Source of the DNA: Prorocentrum cordatum
Taxonomy: Eukaryota > Sar > Dinophyceae > Prorocentrales > Prorocentraceae
NCBI GenBank assembly: GCA_963575745.1
Contig: CAUYUJ010017654.1
Location: forward strand, 172,285-229,085
DNA: 56,801 bases
Reading direction: 5' to 3'
Shown here: piece by piece, positions 10,812 to 21,800 of the stretch
Layout of the letters: the number at the start of each line of letters is the position of its first letter
How positions within the stretch are numbered: position 1 is the stretch's first letter
The notes under the pieces: generated by a model
Told to the model about the DNA's origin: nothing
Database searches by the model: none
What the model saw: the letters and a program-made list of their open reading frames with translations, nothing else
Translations under genes and position numbers: made by a program

Positions 10812-13109
10812 ATGGCGGCTTGCAGTAGGGGGGCGGGTCTGCGCGTGTGGTGGGGGGGGGGGGGCGCGACCTGTCAGGAACACAACAAGACCGTGGCGGC
10901 CAACGCGTCCAATGGCATTACGTATGTCGGCCCGACGCCAATGAGTCTGATGGTTGCTGGCCGCGCCGAAGGAGTTATGAACGAGATTGGTGAGCTGCTT
11001 GCCCCGACTGCGCCAGACGACGAAGGAGTCTGGGGGCCTCTGTGGCCCATGCTTGGGGGCAGGTCCGTCAGAGTGGAAAAGGCAGCGGAGGCCATCGTAG
11101 CGTCGGTCTTGATTGTGGGATGCGGATGGGCGTTCCGATTTATTCGGCGACTGGCAGACTTCCCATATCTGTGGCTCATGTTTGCCGAAGAGCCAGCCGA
11201 TCAAGATTGCCCGATGCGCCGCAGGCTTGCGACCGAGCTGGTGGACAGACTTGACCATCGGGCGTGTTGCTTGCAGTGGCACTTCGGGGACATGAGTGCC
11301 AAGTGGGCGGCGCACTTCCGACCGCAGTTGGAAACGGCCAAGGCGACGGGCACGTGCCCAGCAGACTTGTACGCCGCGACGTTGATGCTGAGACGCGCGT
11401 GGCCCATCGACACACAAGAGATAGAGGGCATGAATTCCATATTGCAGACGATGGTCGCCCGAGCCCCGTTTCTGCACACTCCGCTCGCAAGTGACAGGAT
11501 GCAGCTCAAGAAAGGCGATGGAGTGACGGCGACTGAGTGCATCACCAACCACAAGCGGGGACTGCAGTCAATGGTGGCCGAGCAGGCGCTCTGCCGTTTC
11601 AGCGGGCCTGTGGTCGACGTGAGCCCACCTCCAGCTCGCCCCGTCCAGTGCGCTCACAAGCGCTGCCCGTCTATGATAATGCCGATACGGTACGCTTTGG
11701 CCTTGTACAGGCGGCAAGAACAAGGCGTGCAGTACGTCTGGGACGGCCCTGAAGGTTTGCCGCCGTTCGTGGCCCCGTGGGCGATCGGCGCGGAGCTTTG
11801 GGCGTGCAAGGGTGAGTTTGTGGATTTGGACGGCCGCGTCATCTTCAAGCTGACAGCGCCAATTCACCCAATGCCTTTGTTCGAAGCGTTCCACGAGCAC
11901 GCAGGGGGTGCCTACGCAGGAGGCGACCGCAAGAAGCGGGACACCGCAGTTCTCCGATTGCGGCGCCAGCGGCTGCTTTGGGGCAGGGCGCTGCACGCGC
12001 GTGTCTTGGGCGAGTCCGCGACCGCCATTGGCCTTGACCCTGCGCCGCCGCCGAGGCCGAAGAGACCCAGGCCAGATGCGTCGGGCGGGGGTGGCAGCGC
12101 TGGCAGCGACGGCGGCGCTGGCGGCGGCGCCCCCGCGGCGCCAGCGCCCATGGGCGATGCCAGCCCCGATGGCGACGACAACCTCAGCGATGGCGACGAC
12201 GGGGACTTGGAACGCCATCTAGAGCGGCTGATGGAGGAGGCCGAGGCGGCGGAGATGGAAAAGGCATCCGCGGACGAGGAAGAGTTGGCCATGCGCTTGT
12301 CGGCCGCTGACGCAGAGCTTGCTGAAGCGCGGCTCCTGGACCCAGACGGACAGGACGACGTTGAAGAAGACGATGGCCTCTTTGAGGGCGGCGCCGCAGC
12401 TGCGCCTGAAGACGGCGCTGACGCTTTGCTTCCAGAAGACAGGGATGCTGATGGCTTGTTGCGCCCGCCCGCCGCTATGATGCGGGGCGAGCTGATTGGC
12501 GGCGGCATAGAGGGGGCAGTTCCATTTGCTGATAGGAGCCGAATGGCCAGGGAGCGGCGAGGCGCCATCACGGAGGCGCTAAGAGTGGCCGCCGCCCAGT
12601 CGATTGCAACGCACCCCACGACCCATGGAGAGATCTCGCTCGTGAAGACCACGGACAACGCTTTCTTTATCAGGTGGGTCGCTGTGGTGGGCCAGGGTCA
12701 CGAGATTGCGTTTGACCACCTCAACGGGGTCAAAACACTTGTCTTCTTCCAGGCGGAAAAGACCAGCATGGCCGACACCCCGATGGAGATCATCATTCGG
12801 CACACTGGCGCCCGCATGATCAAAACCACTGGGGGCAAAGCGGAACGCCCCCTGATGCCTGAGTGGTGCTTGCGTTTGAAGGACCACGCCGAAGTAACCA
12901 TGTTCTGCGGCCCCCGTCCTGCAGAGCTTAGCTTCGGAGGATGCGTCGTGTGCAAGGGCGCGCTGAAGGACGCGTACAACAAGCCCCCCTGGAACGGCCA
13001 CTTCGTTTGCAAAGCTTGCCACAGCGCATGCCACTACGCATGCGCAGCGGTAGACCTGGACGGAGCAGACTTTGGCGCGGTCGTTTGCATCGCGTGCTCC
13101 CGCAGGTAG
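10812..13109 (+). CDS. C-terminal part of transposase-like protein with acidic linker and PHD finger
   Basis: True coding probably begins just after the G13 run (10852-10864). Residues up to about 270 are a helical globular region with an aromatic and acidic D-T-Q-E-I-E-G-M-N motif near 11410. About 400-560 is Gly/Ala-rich then strongly acidic and likely coiled-coil. The last 56 residues carry an exact C4HC3 pattern: C-x2-C-x18-C-x2-C-x4-H-x2-C-x14-C-x2-C, the spacing of a PHD finger, which in other proteins reads histone tails. A stop (TAG) follows immediately. A chromatin-reading finger on a transposase could guide integration; that role is inference. Confidence 0.5.
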   Translation: MAACSRGAGLRVWWGGGGATCQEHNKTVAANASNGITYVGPTPMSLMVAGRAEGVMNEIGELLAPTAPDDEGVWGPLWPMLGGRSVRVEKAAEAIVASVLIVGCGWAFRFIRRLADFPYLWLMFAEEPADQDCPMRRRLATELVDRLDHRACCLQWHFGDMSAKWAAHFRPQLETAKATGTCPADLYAATLMLRRAWPIDTQEIEGMNSILQTMVARAPFLHTPLASDRMQLKKGDGVTATECITNHKRGLQSMVAEQALCRFSGPVVDVSPPPARPVQCAHKRCPSMIMPIRYALALYRRQEQGVQYVWDGPEGLPPFVAPWAIGAELWACKGEFVDLDGRVIFKLTAPIHPMPLFEAFHEHAGGAYAGGDRKKRDTAVLRLRRQRLLWGRALHARVLGESATAIGLDPAPPPRPKRPRPDASGGGGSAGSDGGAGGGAPAAPAPMGDASPDGDDNLSDGDDGDLERHLERLMEEAEAAEMEKASADEEELAMRLSAADAELAEARLLDPDGQDDVEEDDGLFEGGAAAAPEDGADALLPEDRDADGLLRPPAAMMRGELIGGGIEGAVPFADRSRMARERRGAITEALRVAAAQSIATHPTTHGEISLVKTTDNAFFIRWVAVVGQGHEIAFDHLNGVKTLVFFQAEKTSMADTPMEIIIRHTGARMIKTTGGKAERPLMPEWCLRLKDHAEVTMFCGPRPAELSFGGCVVCKGALKDAYNKPPWNGHFVCKACHSACHYACAAVDLDGADFGAVVCIACSRR

Positions 13110-13440
13110 AGGCGCCCGACGCTGCAGAATTAGCAGTGGCCTTAGCATCGCGGTTCTGATCGGCGGGTGCCATCGGCGTAGTACATGCGATCGCCGCGAG
13201 ATCGGAGCTGACCCTCGCTGCTCATCGTAGATCGGGGGGGGCGATCGGATCAACAAGTCTACGGTTGCAAGCAAAGGCCACCCATTGTTATACAATGGCG
13301 TGGTTCGCGGGCAACCCGTGCGTGATGCGGGGCAACGTGTTCATCGCTGCTGCAGGCCAACGTGCATGCGGCCGCGCGCAGGACGCTGTATTCTTGAGGA
13401 ATGGCGGCGGCGTTAATGCAGGACCCGCATCAATTGATAA
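13110..13440. other. Spacer after the transposase-like gene
   Basis: I see no gene, terminal inverted repeat or clear poly(A) signature here. The sequence is unique and moderately GC-rich. Confidence 0.4.
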
Positions 13441-14290
13441 CGCGCGCGGCACGGGCATCGTGAGTGCACGCGCAGCGCGTCGAGTCGGGTCAGCCGAACG
13501 ACGCAGACGTCCCCCGCGCGTGCAGTGCACGCACATTGCGCACATCACGCCTGCTGAGCACGCGCAAGGTTGTTGCCGCGAGAGCGCGCCCGCGCAACGC
13601 GCATAGCCTATCTGCATGCCGAGGGTTTTCCTGCATCGTGCGCTCGCAACACGTGCATGCCTCGGTGCGCGCATGTGTGTGCCGCGCGCGTGCAGTTGAG
13701 CACTGCGTTGCGCGTCGTACACGCGAGAAAACCATTTGCGCCCTGCGCGCACGGGGTAGCGCTGGGCTTGCAAAGAGCAGGGGGTCCAGGGCGAAATGCG
13801 ATCGCGTGGGGCGAGCGGCGCGTGTGTTGGTTGCAACGCGTGCGTTGGCCCGACCGTTGTTTCACGTGGCGGGCGGCGGCCACTTGTTGGCATGCGCATC
13901 ACTCAAGGGGTCGTGTTCGGCGGGGCAAACGCACTCCACCGTTCTGGTGTTGGGTGGCGCACGTCATGCGAGCGCGTTGGTTCGGTTGTGCGCGCGCGCC
14001 ATGCCGCCACCTGGGCGCGCGGTCAGGTGGCCAGCGCGAGGTGAGGCCATCGTCGTTTGCGTCGCGTGGGGCGGCGTTGCGCAAAGCGAGTGCGCATGCC
14101 TGGGCGGGCTACCAACGCGACCGCGTGGCTGGCCAAATGTTGCGCGCGCGGTCCATGCGGGTTGGCATGCGTTGTAATGACGCATGCCGTCGCCTCCAAG
14201 CGCGTGGCGCCGCGCGGCCTTAGGCGACCAACGTTTGCACGCGGGGTGGGCGCGACGCCCCCACGGTCACGCGTTGATGGCGACGCCCGA
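13441..14290. repeat. CG-rich low-complexity DNA
   Basis: The sequence is dominated by GCGCGC, TGCGCG and GCATGC words with few stop codons on either strand, which produces long open frames in several frames at once. It has the same word content as the following satellite but no fixed period that I can read. Confidence 0.5.
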
Positions 14291-14294
14291 CAAC

Positions 14295-15150
14295 ATCGGT
14301 GCGTCGGGTGCCACACCCGACGCATGATCATGCCGTGGGCCCCGCGGTTTGCATTCGATGGTGCGGTGGGGGCGTTGGATGACGGCTGGGTGCGTTGGGG
14401 CGCGTTGATAAACGTTCGCCGTGTGTCGGCGGGTTGCGGTGGTTCATGCGTCTGGGGCATCGTGTTACACATGCGGCCGCGCGCCCCGGGAGAGAGCCGA
14501 CGCGCGAGGGTGTGTCGGGCGCTGCGGTCAGCACATTGGCGCGCCGTGGGCTCGCATGGTGCGTTGGGGTCGTGGTGCTTGGGCGCTGCTACGTATGCGG
14601 CACGCGGGGCGTGGCCGACGCGCGTCCATGTGTCGGCCGCGTGGCTGGGTCGCGGGCATGGCGTGCCGCGCCCGCCACGCGTTCGCGCGACGGGGCCGTT
14701 GGTCAAGCCCAAGGTGCGCGGTGCGTTGTGTGCCCAACGCGCGTCGGTGTGTTGGGCGTGGTTGGGGTACGCATGCATGGGCACGTCGCCCGACGCACGG
14801 TCGTGTGTCGGACAATTGGGCCGACGAGCGTCCATGTGTCGGGTGGGCGCGGGGCCCCCGACCGCGTGAAACGTTGCCCGACGCGCGGCCGCGTGTCGGG
14901 CAAGTGGGCCGACGCACGAACGCGTGTCGGGTGGGTGCGGGGCCCATAACCAGAGGAAACGTTGCCCGGCACGCGGCCGCGTGTCGGGCAGATGGGCCGA
15001 CCCACGGACGTGTTTCGGCTCACCCGGCACGCGTCCGTGCGTCGGGCAGGCTGCCCGACGCATGGCCGTGTGTCGGGCAGGCTGCCCGGCGCGCGGACGC
15101 GTGCCGGGCAGGCTGCCCGACGCGCGGACGTGCATCGGGCGGCTTGCGCC
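14295..15150. repeat. Hairpin-forming CG-rich satellite
   Basis: Units contain complementary arms CCCGACGC and GCGTGTCGGG around a short variable core. The cleanest is 14301-14323, with perfect 10-base arms around three bases. From about 14870 two copies of a longer unit (about 87 bases) begin with ACGTTGCCCG. From 15048 three units begin AGGCTGCCC at 15048, 15079 and 15110, exactly 31 bases apart. The 437-codon minus frame and several plus frames across it come from the repeat, not from a gene. Confidence 0.75.
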
Positions 15151-15819
15151 GACGCATGGACGCGTGCCTGGCCACATGGTGTCGTTGATTTCGGCGGCGA
15201 ATGTTTCAAAAACAAAGAAAAACACACGCGCGGAAACAAAGACAACCATTCGCGCATAAAACAAAAATATCGGTTTCGATCTCAACTTTGAGTGCGTTTC
15301 GCGCTTTGCAGCCGATCGCAAACGCAATGCGACCATCGTGCGTGATATCGCGTGTGGGCGTTCAGCGGCTATGCGAAACCTTTGTGGAAGTGCGCATGTT
15401 CACTTGGTCTGTTTGCAGGTCATCATGCTGTAGCGCGCGTCGTTTGCAGCGCGCTAGTGTGAACCGCTCGTTCGAGTGTGTGCTGCGTGCGCTTGTGCTG
15501 CGCCTTAGTCGTAGTTCATTCAGGTACGCGTGCGTGCGGTTCCAGTGCGAAAGGGCGCGGTCCTGCAATGCCATCGTTTCCTGCGATCAGTTAGGGTACG
15601 CGCTGCAATCATGTCCTCGTCGGCGTCTTCACCAGCCCACTCGTCGCCGACATGTCCACGACAGTCCTGTGAAGTCTTCAGGTTCATCGGCAATGGTTCT
15701 TTCGGGCGGGGCGTGGGGCACTCGCTCTTTGGGCTTGTGCGTAGGGGCGCTGAATTATATGCCCGCTGGACGTTCCCTTTGTGATCGGCATCGTCCACTT
15801 CTTGGGTCTAACTTTTCAG
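15151..15819. other. Upstream region of the multi-exon gene
   Basis: This is unique DNA with a short A-rich patch (about 15208-15270). No gene is recognised. It is the likely 5' flank of the gene starting at 15837. Confidence 0.4.
15806..15819 (+). promoter_or_regulatory. Candidate trans-splice (or cis) acceptor before the first ATG
   Basis: GTCTAACTTTTCAG combines a branch-like CTAAC, a short pyrimidine run and an AG. It ends 17 bases before the ATG at 15837. Dinoflagellate mRNAs receive their 5' end by spliced-leader trans-splicing at such sites, so this may be the leader addition point of the gene downstream. Confidence 0.4.
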
Positions 15820-15836
15820 CCGCCCAGCGAGGATCA

Positions 15837-18800
15837 ATGACCGAGCAGCCAGCGGTGGTGGCCGCGCTCGCGGAGTTCCGCGATGGAGTCACCGCGTCCG
15901 CCCTGTTCAAGACAGGGGAGGATGATGGCTACGAGCACATCAGCGAGTTGTTCAAGCCCGACTCGCTGCCCATCGAGATCTTGAGGCTATCCCATTTTCA
16001 CAATGTCCCCCTTGCGCGGGCCAGATAAGGCATGCCCAGGGCCTTTTGGGTGGTAGCACACGTTCGGTTGTCAGCCTTGTGGGTGTCATGGGGGGGGGGC
16101 TGAGCTTGGCAGGGGGGCTATTGTCTGGCCAGCGCAGGAGGATCGACGCCACGCCGGGGTGCCTCGTCCATAGGGACTTCAGGCTCGCCCTCGTGAAGGC
16201 CAACGGGGGCTGGTCCACGAGGCGCCACCCTGCCAACAAGGAAGGCCGAGGCAGCATTGGGACATCAAGTCGCAACCATTGTGTCCATGTATCTCTACCT
16301 CCTTCGTCTTCCTCGATTCCTCATTGTCGTTGCCATTGGGCTGCCATTGAGATTGGGGTCAGCTTGTTTTGGCGTTCCCTTCCTGTCGCCGTCGTTCCCT
16401 TAGCTGCCCCCCTCCCACATTCTATCTGCCTGCCCAGGCGACGCGGCCTCGCTCCTCCAGCGCAAGCAGTCCGTCGAGAGCGTCGGCATCTTGGTCGACC
16501 TGCGCGGAGGCGCGTGGGTCGCGCAGGACCCAGACGAGGCGATCGGAATGCTAGAAATTGGGATGGAGAGGGGGCAGGGGAGGAGGAGGAGGATGCTGAG
16601 GAGGAGGAGTGGAGGGCAGCAGGAGGATCATAGGATGAGATGGGCTGAGGGGTGAGGGGGAGCATGATGGGGAGGCCAAGGGGGGATGATGGCAGGATGA
16701 TGAGGGTGGATATAGCAGGATATGATGGGGGAGGAGGGACACGTTAGGATAGATGCCCCCACGACGGAGTGCAATGCGTGGGCGTTTGCATGCTTTGTCT
16801 CGGCACTCATTCATGCATGCGCCGTCGTGTTGCCATTTATCGTTTTTTCTCCTTTCTCTCGATTCGGTGCGTGAGCTATCTTGTGATGAGCTCACCCCCC
16901 CTCGTGTTCCACCCCTTTCATCATGCCTGTTGCCACGAAAGGCTGCGCACGACAGCTTCGAGACCCTCCACTGGGGAACGCTCCTCCAGGGCGCTGAGAT
17001 GGCGTGGCGCGACGACAAGAACAAGGCGAACCGCGCCATCCAGCAGTCCATCCAGGCTGGAGTGCCCAACAGCAAGGTGCCATGAGGGGTGATGCAAATC
17101 GCATGGGCGTAGCATGGTGTATTTTTTAGGGGGGGGGATGCGTAACTTGGGGCAGGGGGAATGAGGGGGCGCCACTTGGCTTATAACTCGGCTAGATGTT
17201 AGGGGCCCTGGGGGGTGCACCGTGATGTGCGTGGGGGCAGGCCCTTCGTGGTTGGTTTCTTCGTTCGCCTGGGTCCTGCGCCCAGGTGTACTCTCGGAGC
17301 TTGGCCAAGTACGTGTACAAGTTTCTGGTTGACTTCGGCAACAGCGTGAACAATCAGGTCACGCAAGTGACTGTATTGGAGGCCAGGGGCGCGCGCGAAG
17401 CGGGCGGGCAGCCGCAGGAGGGAGGAGGGGGGCGAGGAGGGATGGGGGAAGGACTGAGGAAGGGGGGAGAAGGAAGGGCGAGCAGGAGGGGGAGGAAGGA
17501 TGCGGGAGGGAAGAAGGGGGTCGCGAGGAAAACGTAGGAAAGTTCGGAAGCAGAGAAGGAACACCGTCCAAAAGCTGCATCGACAGAACCGCATTGTTCA
17601 CGTGATGTTTGGGGGCAGGGGCGGTGAGTGTGATATCCTGCTGGTCCGCGATTGTTTGGGGCGTGTTTTTGCGTCTCAGATGTTACCATCCCCAACCCCA
17701 TTCCATCTGTAGGTGCTAGTCCCCCCCGCGGTCGCCTCCCTGTGCTACACCTCTCTTTGGGATCGCAACATTGTCTAACTCATCTCCCTCCTTGCTGATC
17801 TTGTGATTCCCCTCGCTGCCCAGGTCTACCGTTCTTGCGCCACGATCGAGGCGGCCTGGACGAAGAAGAAGCGCGCGATGGGGTGGGCGAACGGGGCCAC
17901 GACCGCTGCCTTCAGGGACGCGCGCAAGCTCGAAATCGCGAACGCGTTCTTCCCAGGACGGTTCAAGGACTACCACCACTTAGAGCAGACCTCCAGTTTC
18001 TTCTCAGAGGTGGCCTTCTCTTCTGCTGCTGCTGCTTCTCTTCCATATCCTCCATCTCATTATTCTTCCATACGTCGCTCTCTCCTGGTCCTTCCCCTCA
18101 AGATCATCCTTTTCCTCAAGCTTCTCTTCCTCCTTCCCCTTGTCCTCCTTCTTCTACCTGTCCTCCTCCTCCGCGCCCCGCGTTGTCCTTCTCTTCGCCG
18201 TCGTCTTCGCCCTGATGGCACCTTTCGGAGGGGGGCAATATGAGGTGAGCCTATGCACAGAGAGGCGCTAAGGCAGAGTGCAGCGATGGCCCACGGAAAG
18301 AGGAGGACATGATGTGGAAATCGTTTGTCTCGTTGCACTCGTCGTCGTCGTTCTCTGTCTTCATTGCCTAGGCGGGGAGAACTATCGTGGACGAGACGAA
18401 CCTGCTGACAAGCAAGATGCAAGGTGCCACGGTCTGGAAGGCCTTCACTGCGAGGGCCACGGACGAGGTGGACTTGACAGACCAGGCCGCCATCCAATAT
18501 GACAGGATCACTTCGGTCGCGTCCGTGATCTTCAAGACCCGCGGGCTGAAATCGTCGTCGTCGTCGTTCTCCTCCTTCTCCCCTCTCTCCTCCGTCCTTC
18601 TCCCCCCTCCCCCTCCTCATCCTCCTCCCTCCTCCTTCTCCTGCCTGCTTCGTGGCCCCCTTCCTCTGCCTACTTCTCCTCCTCTTCCCTCTCCTCCTCT
18701 CCCTCCTCTTCCCCCTCTCCTCTCGTCCTTCTTTCTTCTGCCAGCTTTCTTCTCCTCCCCCCCACCTCCTTTCCCCCCTCCCCCCTCTATTCCCCCCCCC

Positions 18801-21800
18801 CCCCCCTCCCCCCCCCCCCCCCCCCGCTACCGCCCCCACCCCCCTCCCCCGCCCCCCCCGATCAATGGCGCCCTATGGCGCCCGAGGAAGTTGAAGGGCG
18901 CCCGCCGCAAACACTTCATCGTAGACGCGATCAGTCTGCGGATGCCCCGCGCTGGCAAGAAAGGATGGGGTGCTTGCGCTCTCCTGCCAGAAGGGCTTCT
19001 TCTCCCCGCGGCAAGACCGACGCCGGCGCAATTGCAGCACCTCTTCGCGACGATGGACGACAGCAAGGCAATCAAGTTGGTCAAGAAGGACCGCCGCATG
19101 CGGGAGACTTGGTAGGGCGATGACGAGGGAGGGGGGGGGGGGGGGGGGGAGGGGGGGGGGGGGCAATGGCGAGGCGGAGGAGGAGGAAGGCGGTGGGGAG
19201 CAGGAAGTTGGGGGGGGGGGGTCTGAACGACGAGGAGGAGGAGGCGGAGCAGGAGGGGACAGGATGAGGATAATGAGGAGGACGAGGAGGAGGAGGGGAA
19301 TGAGGAAGGCAGGAGGAGGAGGCAAGGCAAATGATCCTGCGTCGCGCCATCCTCAGGACAACAAGAAGCACGCCGACAGGGCCAGCAGGGCTAGGGGGCA
19401 GCTCGAGGAGGGCAAGGAAAAGGACAAGGCGAAGGTCCACGCGTTCATCGGGATCCGCAAGAACAAGGGTAAGGTCCTCGACGAGAAGTGTCGCCTCAAG
19501 TTGGTCCGCCAGATGGCCACCAAGCAGCTGAACAAGGAGCGGAAGCTGAAGGGCCAGGCCAAGAGGATCGATGAGACGCCTACGAAGGGTAAAGACGACG
19601 ACGCGAATGGGAAGAATTTCTTAGACTTCCTCTGCGAGACGGAGACCTTCTTGATGAAGGCCCCCTGCGGGATCCCCGGGGAAGGAAGATGTAAACAAGG
19701 AAGCAGGTCAGGAGCGAGGCTGGATGGGGGGGGGGGGGGGGGGGGGGGGGAGAACGAGGGGAAGAAGGGCGAGAACTGGTGGAGGAGGGGTGAGGGGGTA
19801 ACAGGGGAGTCAACAGGGGGAGGGAGGCAGGATGAGGAGGAAGGAGGAGGGGGGATGGATGGGGTAAGGCGCGACAGCAGCATGGGCCCCGCACCCCCAA
19901 GGGCTGGCGGCTCCGAGGCCCAGGGGCTCGTGCAGGGCATGCGCATGGCCGCGCCCTGGGGGATCTTCAATGGCAAGGTCGAGATCTCGATCGACGGCGA
20001 GTCCAGGATCCTTGCGGGGCGATCCCTCCTGTTTGACCTCCCCCATTCCCCGCCGCCCCCTTCCTCCCTTCTCTTCTCGTCCTCCTACTCATCCTCCTCC
20101 TCCTCATCCCCGCCTCTCTCCTTGTCCTCCTCCGTCTCCTCCTCTTCCTCCTCGCCCCTCCTCATGCCTCCCTCTTCCTCTTCCTCTCCCTCTCCTCCGC
20201 CTTCTCCTCCTCCTCCTCCGCCCCCCCCCCCTCTTCTCTCCGCGCTGGCGCTTCTCGTCTCTCCTAGTCCTCCAGGGCTTCGCCTGCCTCGCCTCGCGCG
20301 CCCTCGCGTCGGCCCCTGTCTGACGTCCTCTGTCCTCTTCTTCCTTCCCTCATCATGTCCCCCTTGCCCTCTATCTTCCCCGCGCCCCCCCCCTTCCTTC
20401 CCCTGCGTTGAACCTTCTCCTTGGTGCGCCCCTATGCTTGCAGCCTGCCTTGGATTTTCTTGCGCCCGCATCCTGGGCGCCCTTGCCTGGCCTTCAGTCC
20501 GCCCCTCCCCGCCCCTCCCCCCCCCCCCTCCGCGCGCGCGCACGCACACACACGCACACGCGCACGCACACGCACACGCACACACACACACGCACGCAAG
20601 CACGCACGCACACACACACACACACGCACACGCACGCGCACACACACACACACACGCACACACACGCGCACACGCACACGCGCACACGCGCACACGCGCA
20701 CACGCGCACACGCGCACGCGCGCACGCGCGCACACACGCACGCACGCACGCACGCACGCCCGCACGCACGCACGCACACGCGCACACGTGCACACGCGCA
20801 CACGCGCACACGCGCACACACACACACGCACACGCGCACGCACACACACACACACACGCACACACACGCACACACACGCACACACACGCGCACACACGCG
20901 CACACACGCGCACACGCGCACACGCGCACACGCGCACACGCACACACGCACACACGCACAAACGCACACACGCACACACGCACACACGCACACACGCACA
21001 CACGCACACACGCACACACGCACACACGCACACACGCACACACGCACACACGCACACACGCACACACGCACACACGCACACACGCACACACGCACACACG
21101 CACCCACGCACACACGCACCCACGCACACACGCACACACGCACACACGCACACACGCACACACGCACACACGCACACACGCACACACGCACACACGCACA
21201 CACGCACACACGCACACACGCACACACGCACACACGCACACACGCACACACGCACACACGCACACACGCACGCGCGCACGCACACGCACACGCACACGCA
21301 CACACACGCGCACACACACGCACACACACACACACACACCCTTCGCCCGGCTGCCCAGACGCGTGGTGGCGGACCCGTGACAAGATGGGCTTGGGGGGCA
21401 GGGCGTAGCGCGCCGCAGGGCTGTCGCTGGGCGGGCGCAGCCTCGGATGCTACTCAAGCGCCGCATCTGCGGCGCCGCGCAGCTCGAGCCGAGGCCGTCG
21501 GGCCCCGACTTCGACGCCTTGCGCGCGCAGGTGCTCGCTGAGAAGGACATCGGCAAGGTCGCCTCCTCTCCCTCCTTCGACGCTGCGGGCATGGGCAACT
21601 TAATATTGCAACTGAGCTCGGTTCACTTGAATGGGGGGTGGCCTGGGGCACGCAAACTCCCAGCGTTCCCTTTCGGCGACGGGGGTTGGGAAGTGCCGCG
21701 CGGGAGCGTGGAGAGGGCGCACCGATGATGGGCGATGCCAGCTATTTGGGGGGCACGAGGAGGAGCGCGGGGGGAGGAAGCGGAAGGGGGATAAGGAGAA

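Larger units (their letters stand above)
8503..13109 (+). pseudogene. Transposase-like gene with C-terminal PHD finger, interrupted
   Basis: Three open segments read as one ancestral protein of about 1,500 residues. Segment 1 (8503-10401) and segment 2 (10402 to about 10655) share a frame and are parted only by TAA at 10399-10401. The reading then moves to the third frame, with a TGA near 10770 and a run of 13 G at 10852-10864 before the long final segment (to 13109). The middle shows C-F-A-H-Q-F-H-L followed by a D-T-Q-E-I-E-G-M-N stretch, reminiscent of the RNase H-fold core and C-terminal dimerisation region of hAT-like transposases; this family call is an inference. The interruptions suggest a decayed copy, unless unannotated introns remove them. 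Confidence 0.5.

Noticed and set aside
14023-15336. 437-codon open frame on the minus strand
   Set aside because: It is the translation of the hairpin satellite; several frames on both strands are open at once and the peptide simply repeats the repeat unit.
18970-21408. Frames of 280-810 codons across the CACACG satellite
   Set aside because: The satellite lacks stop codons in all six frames; only the part at 19357 to about 19690 has exon character.
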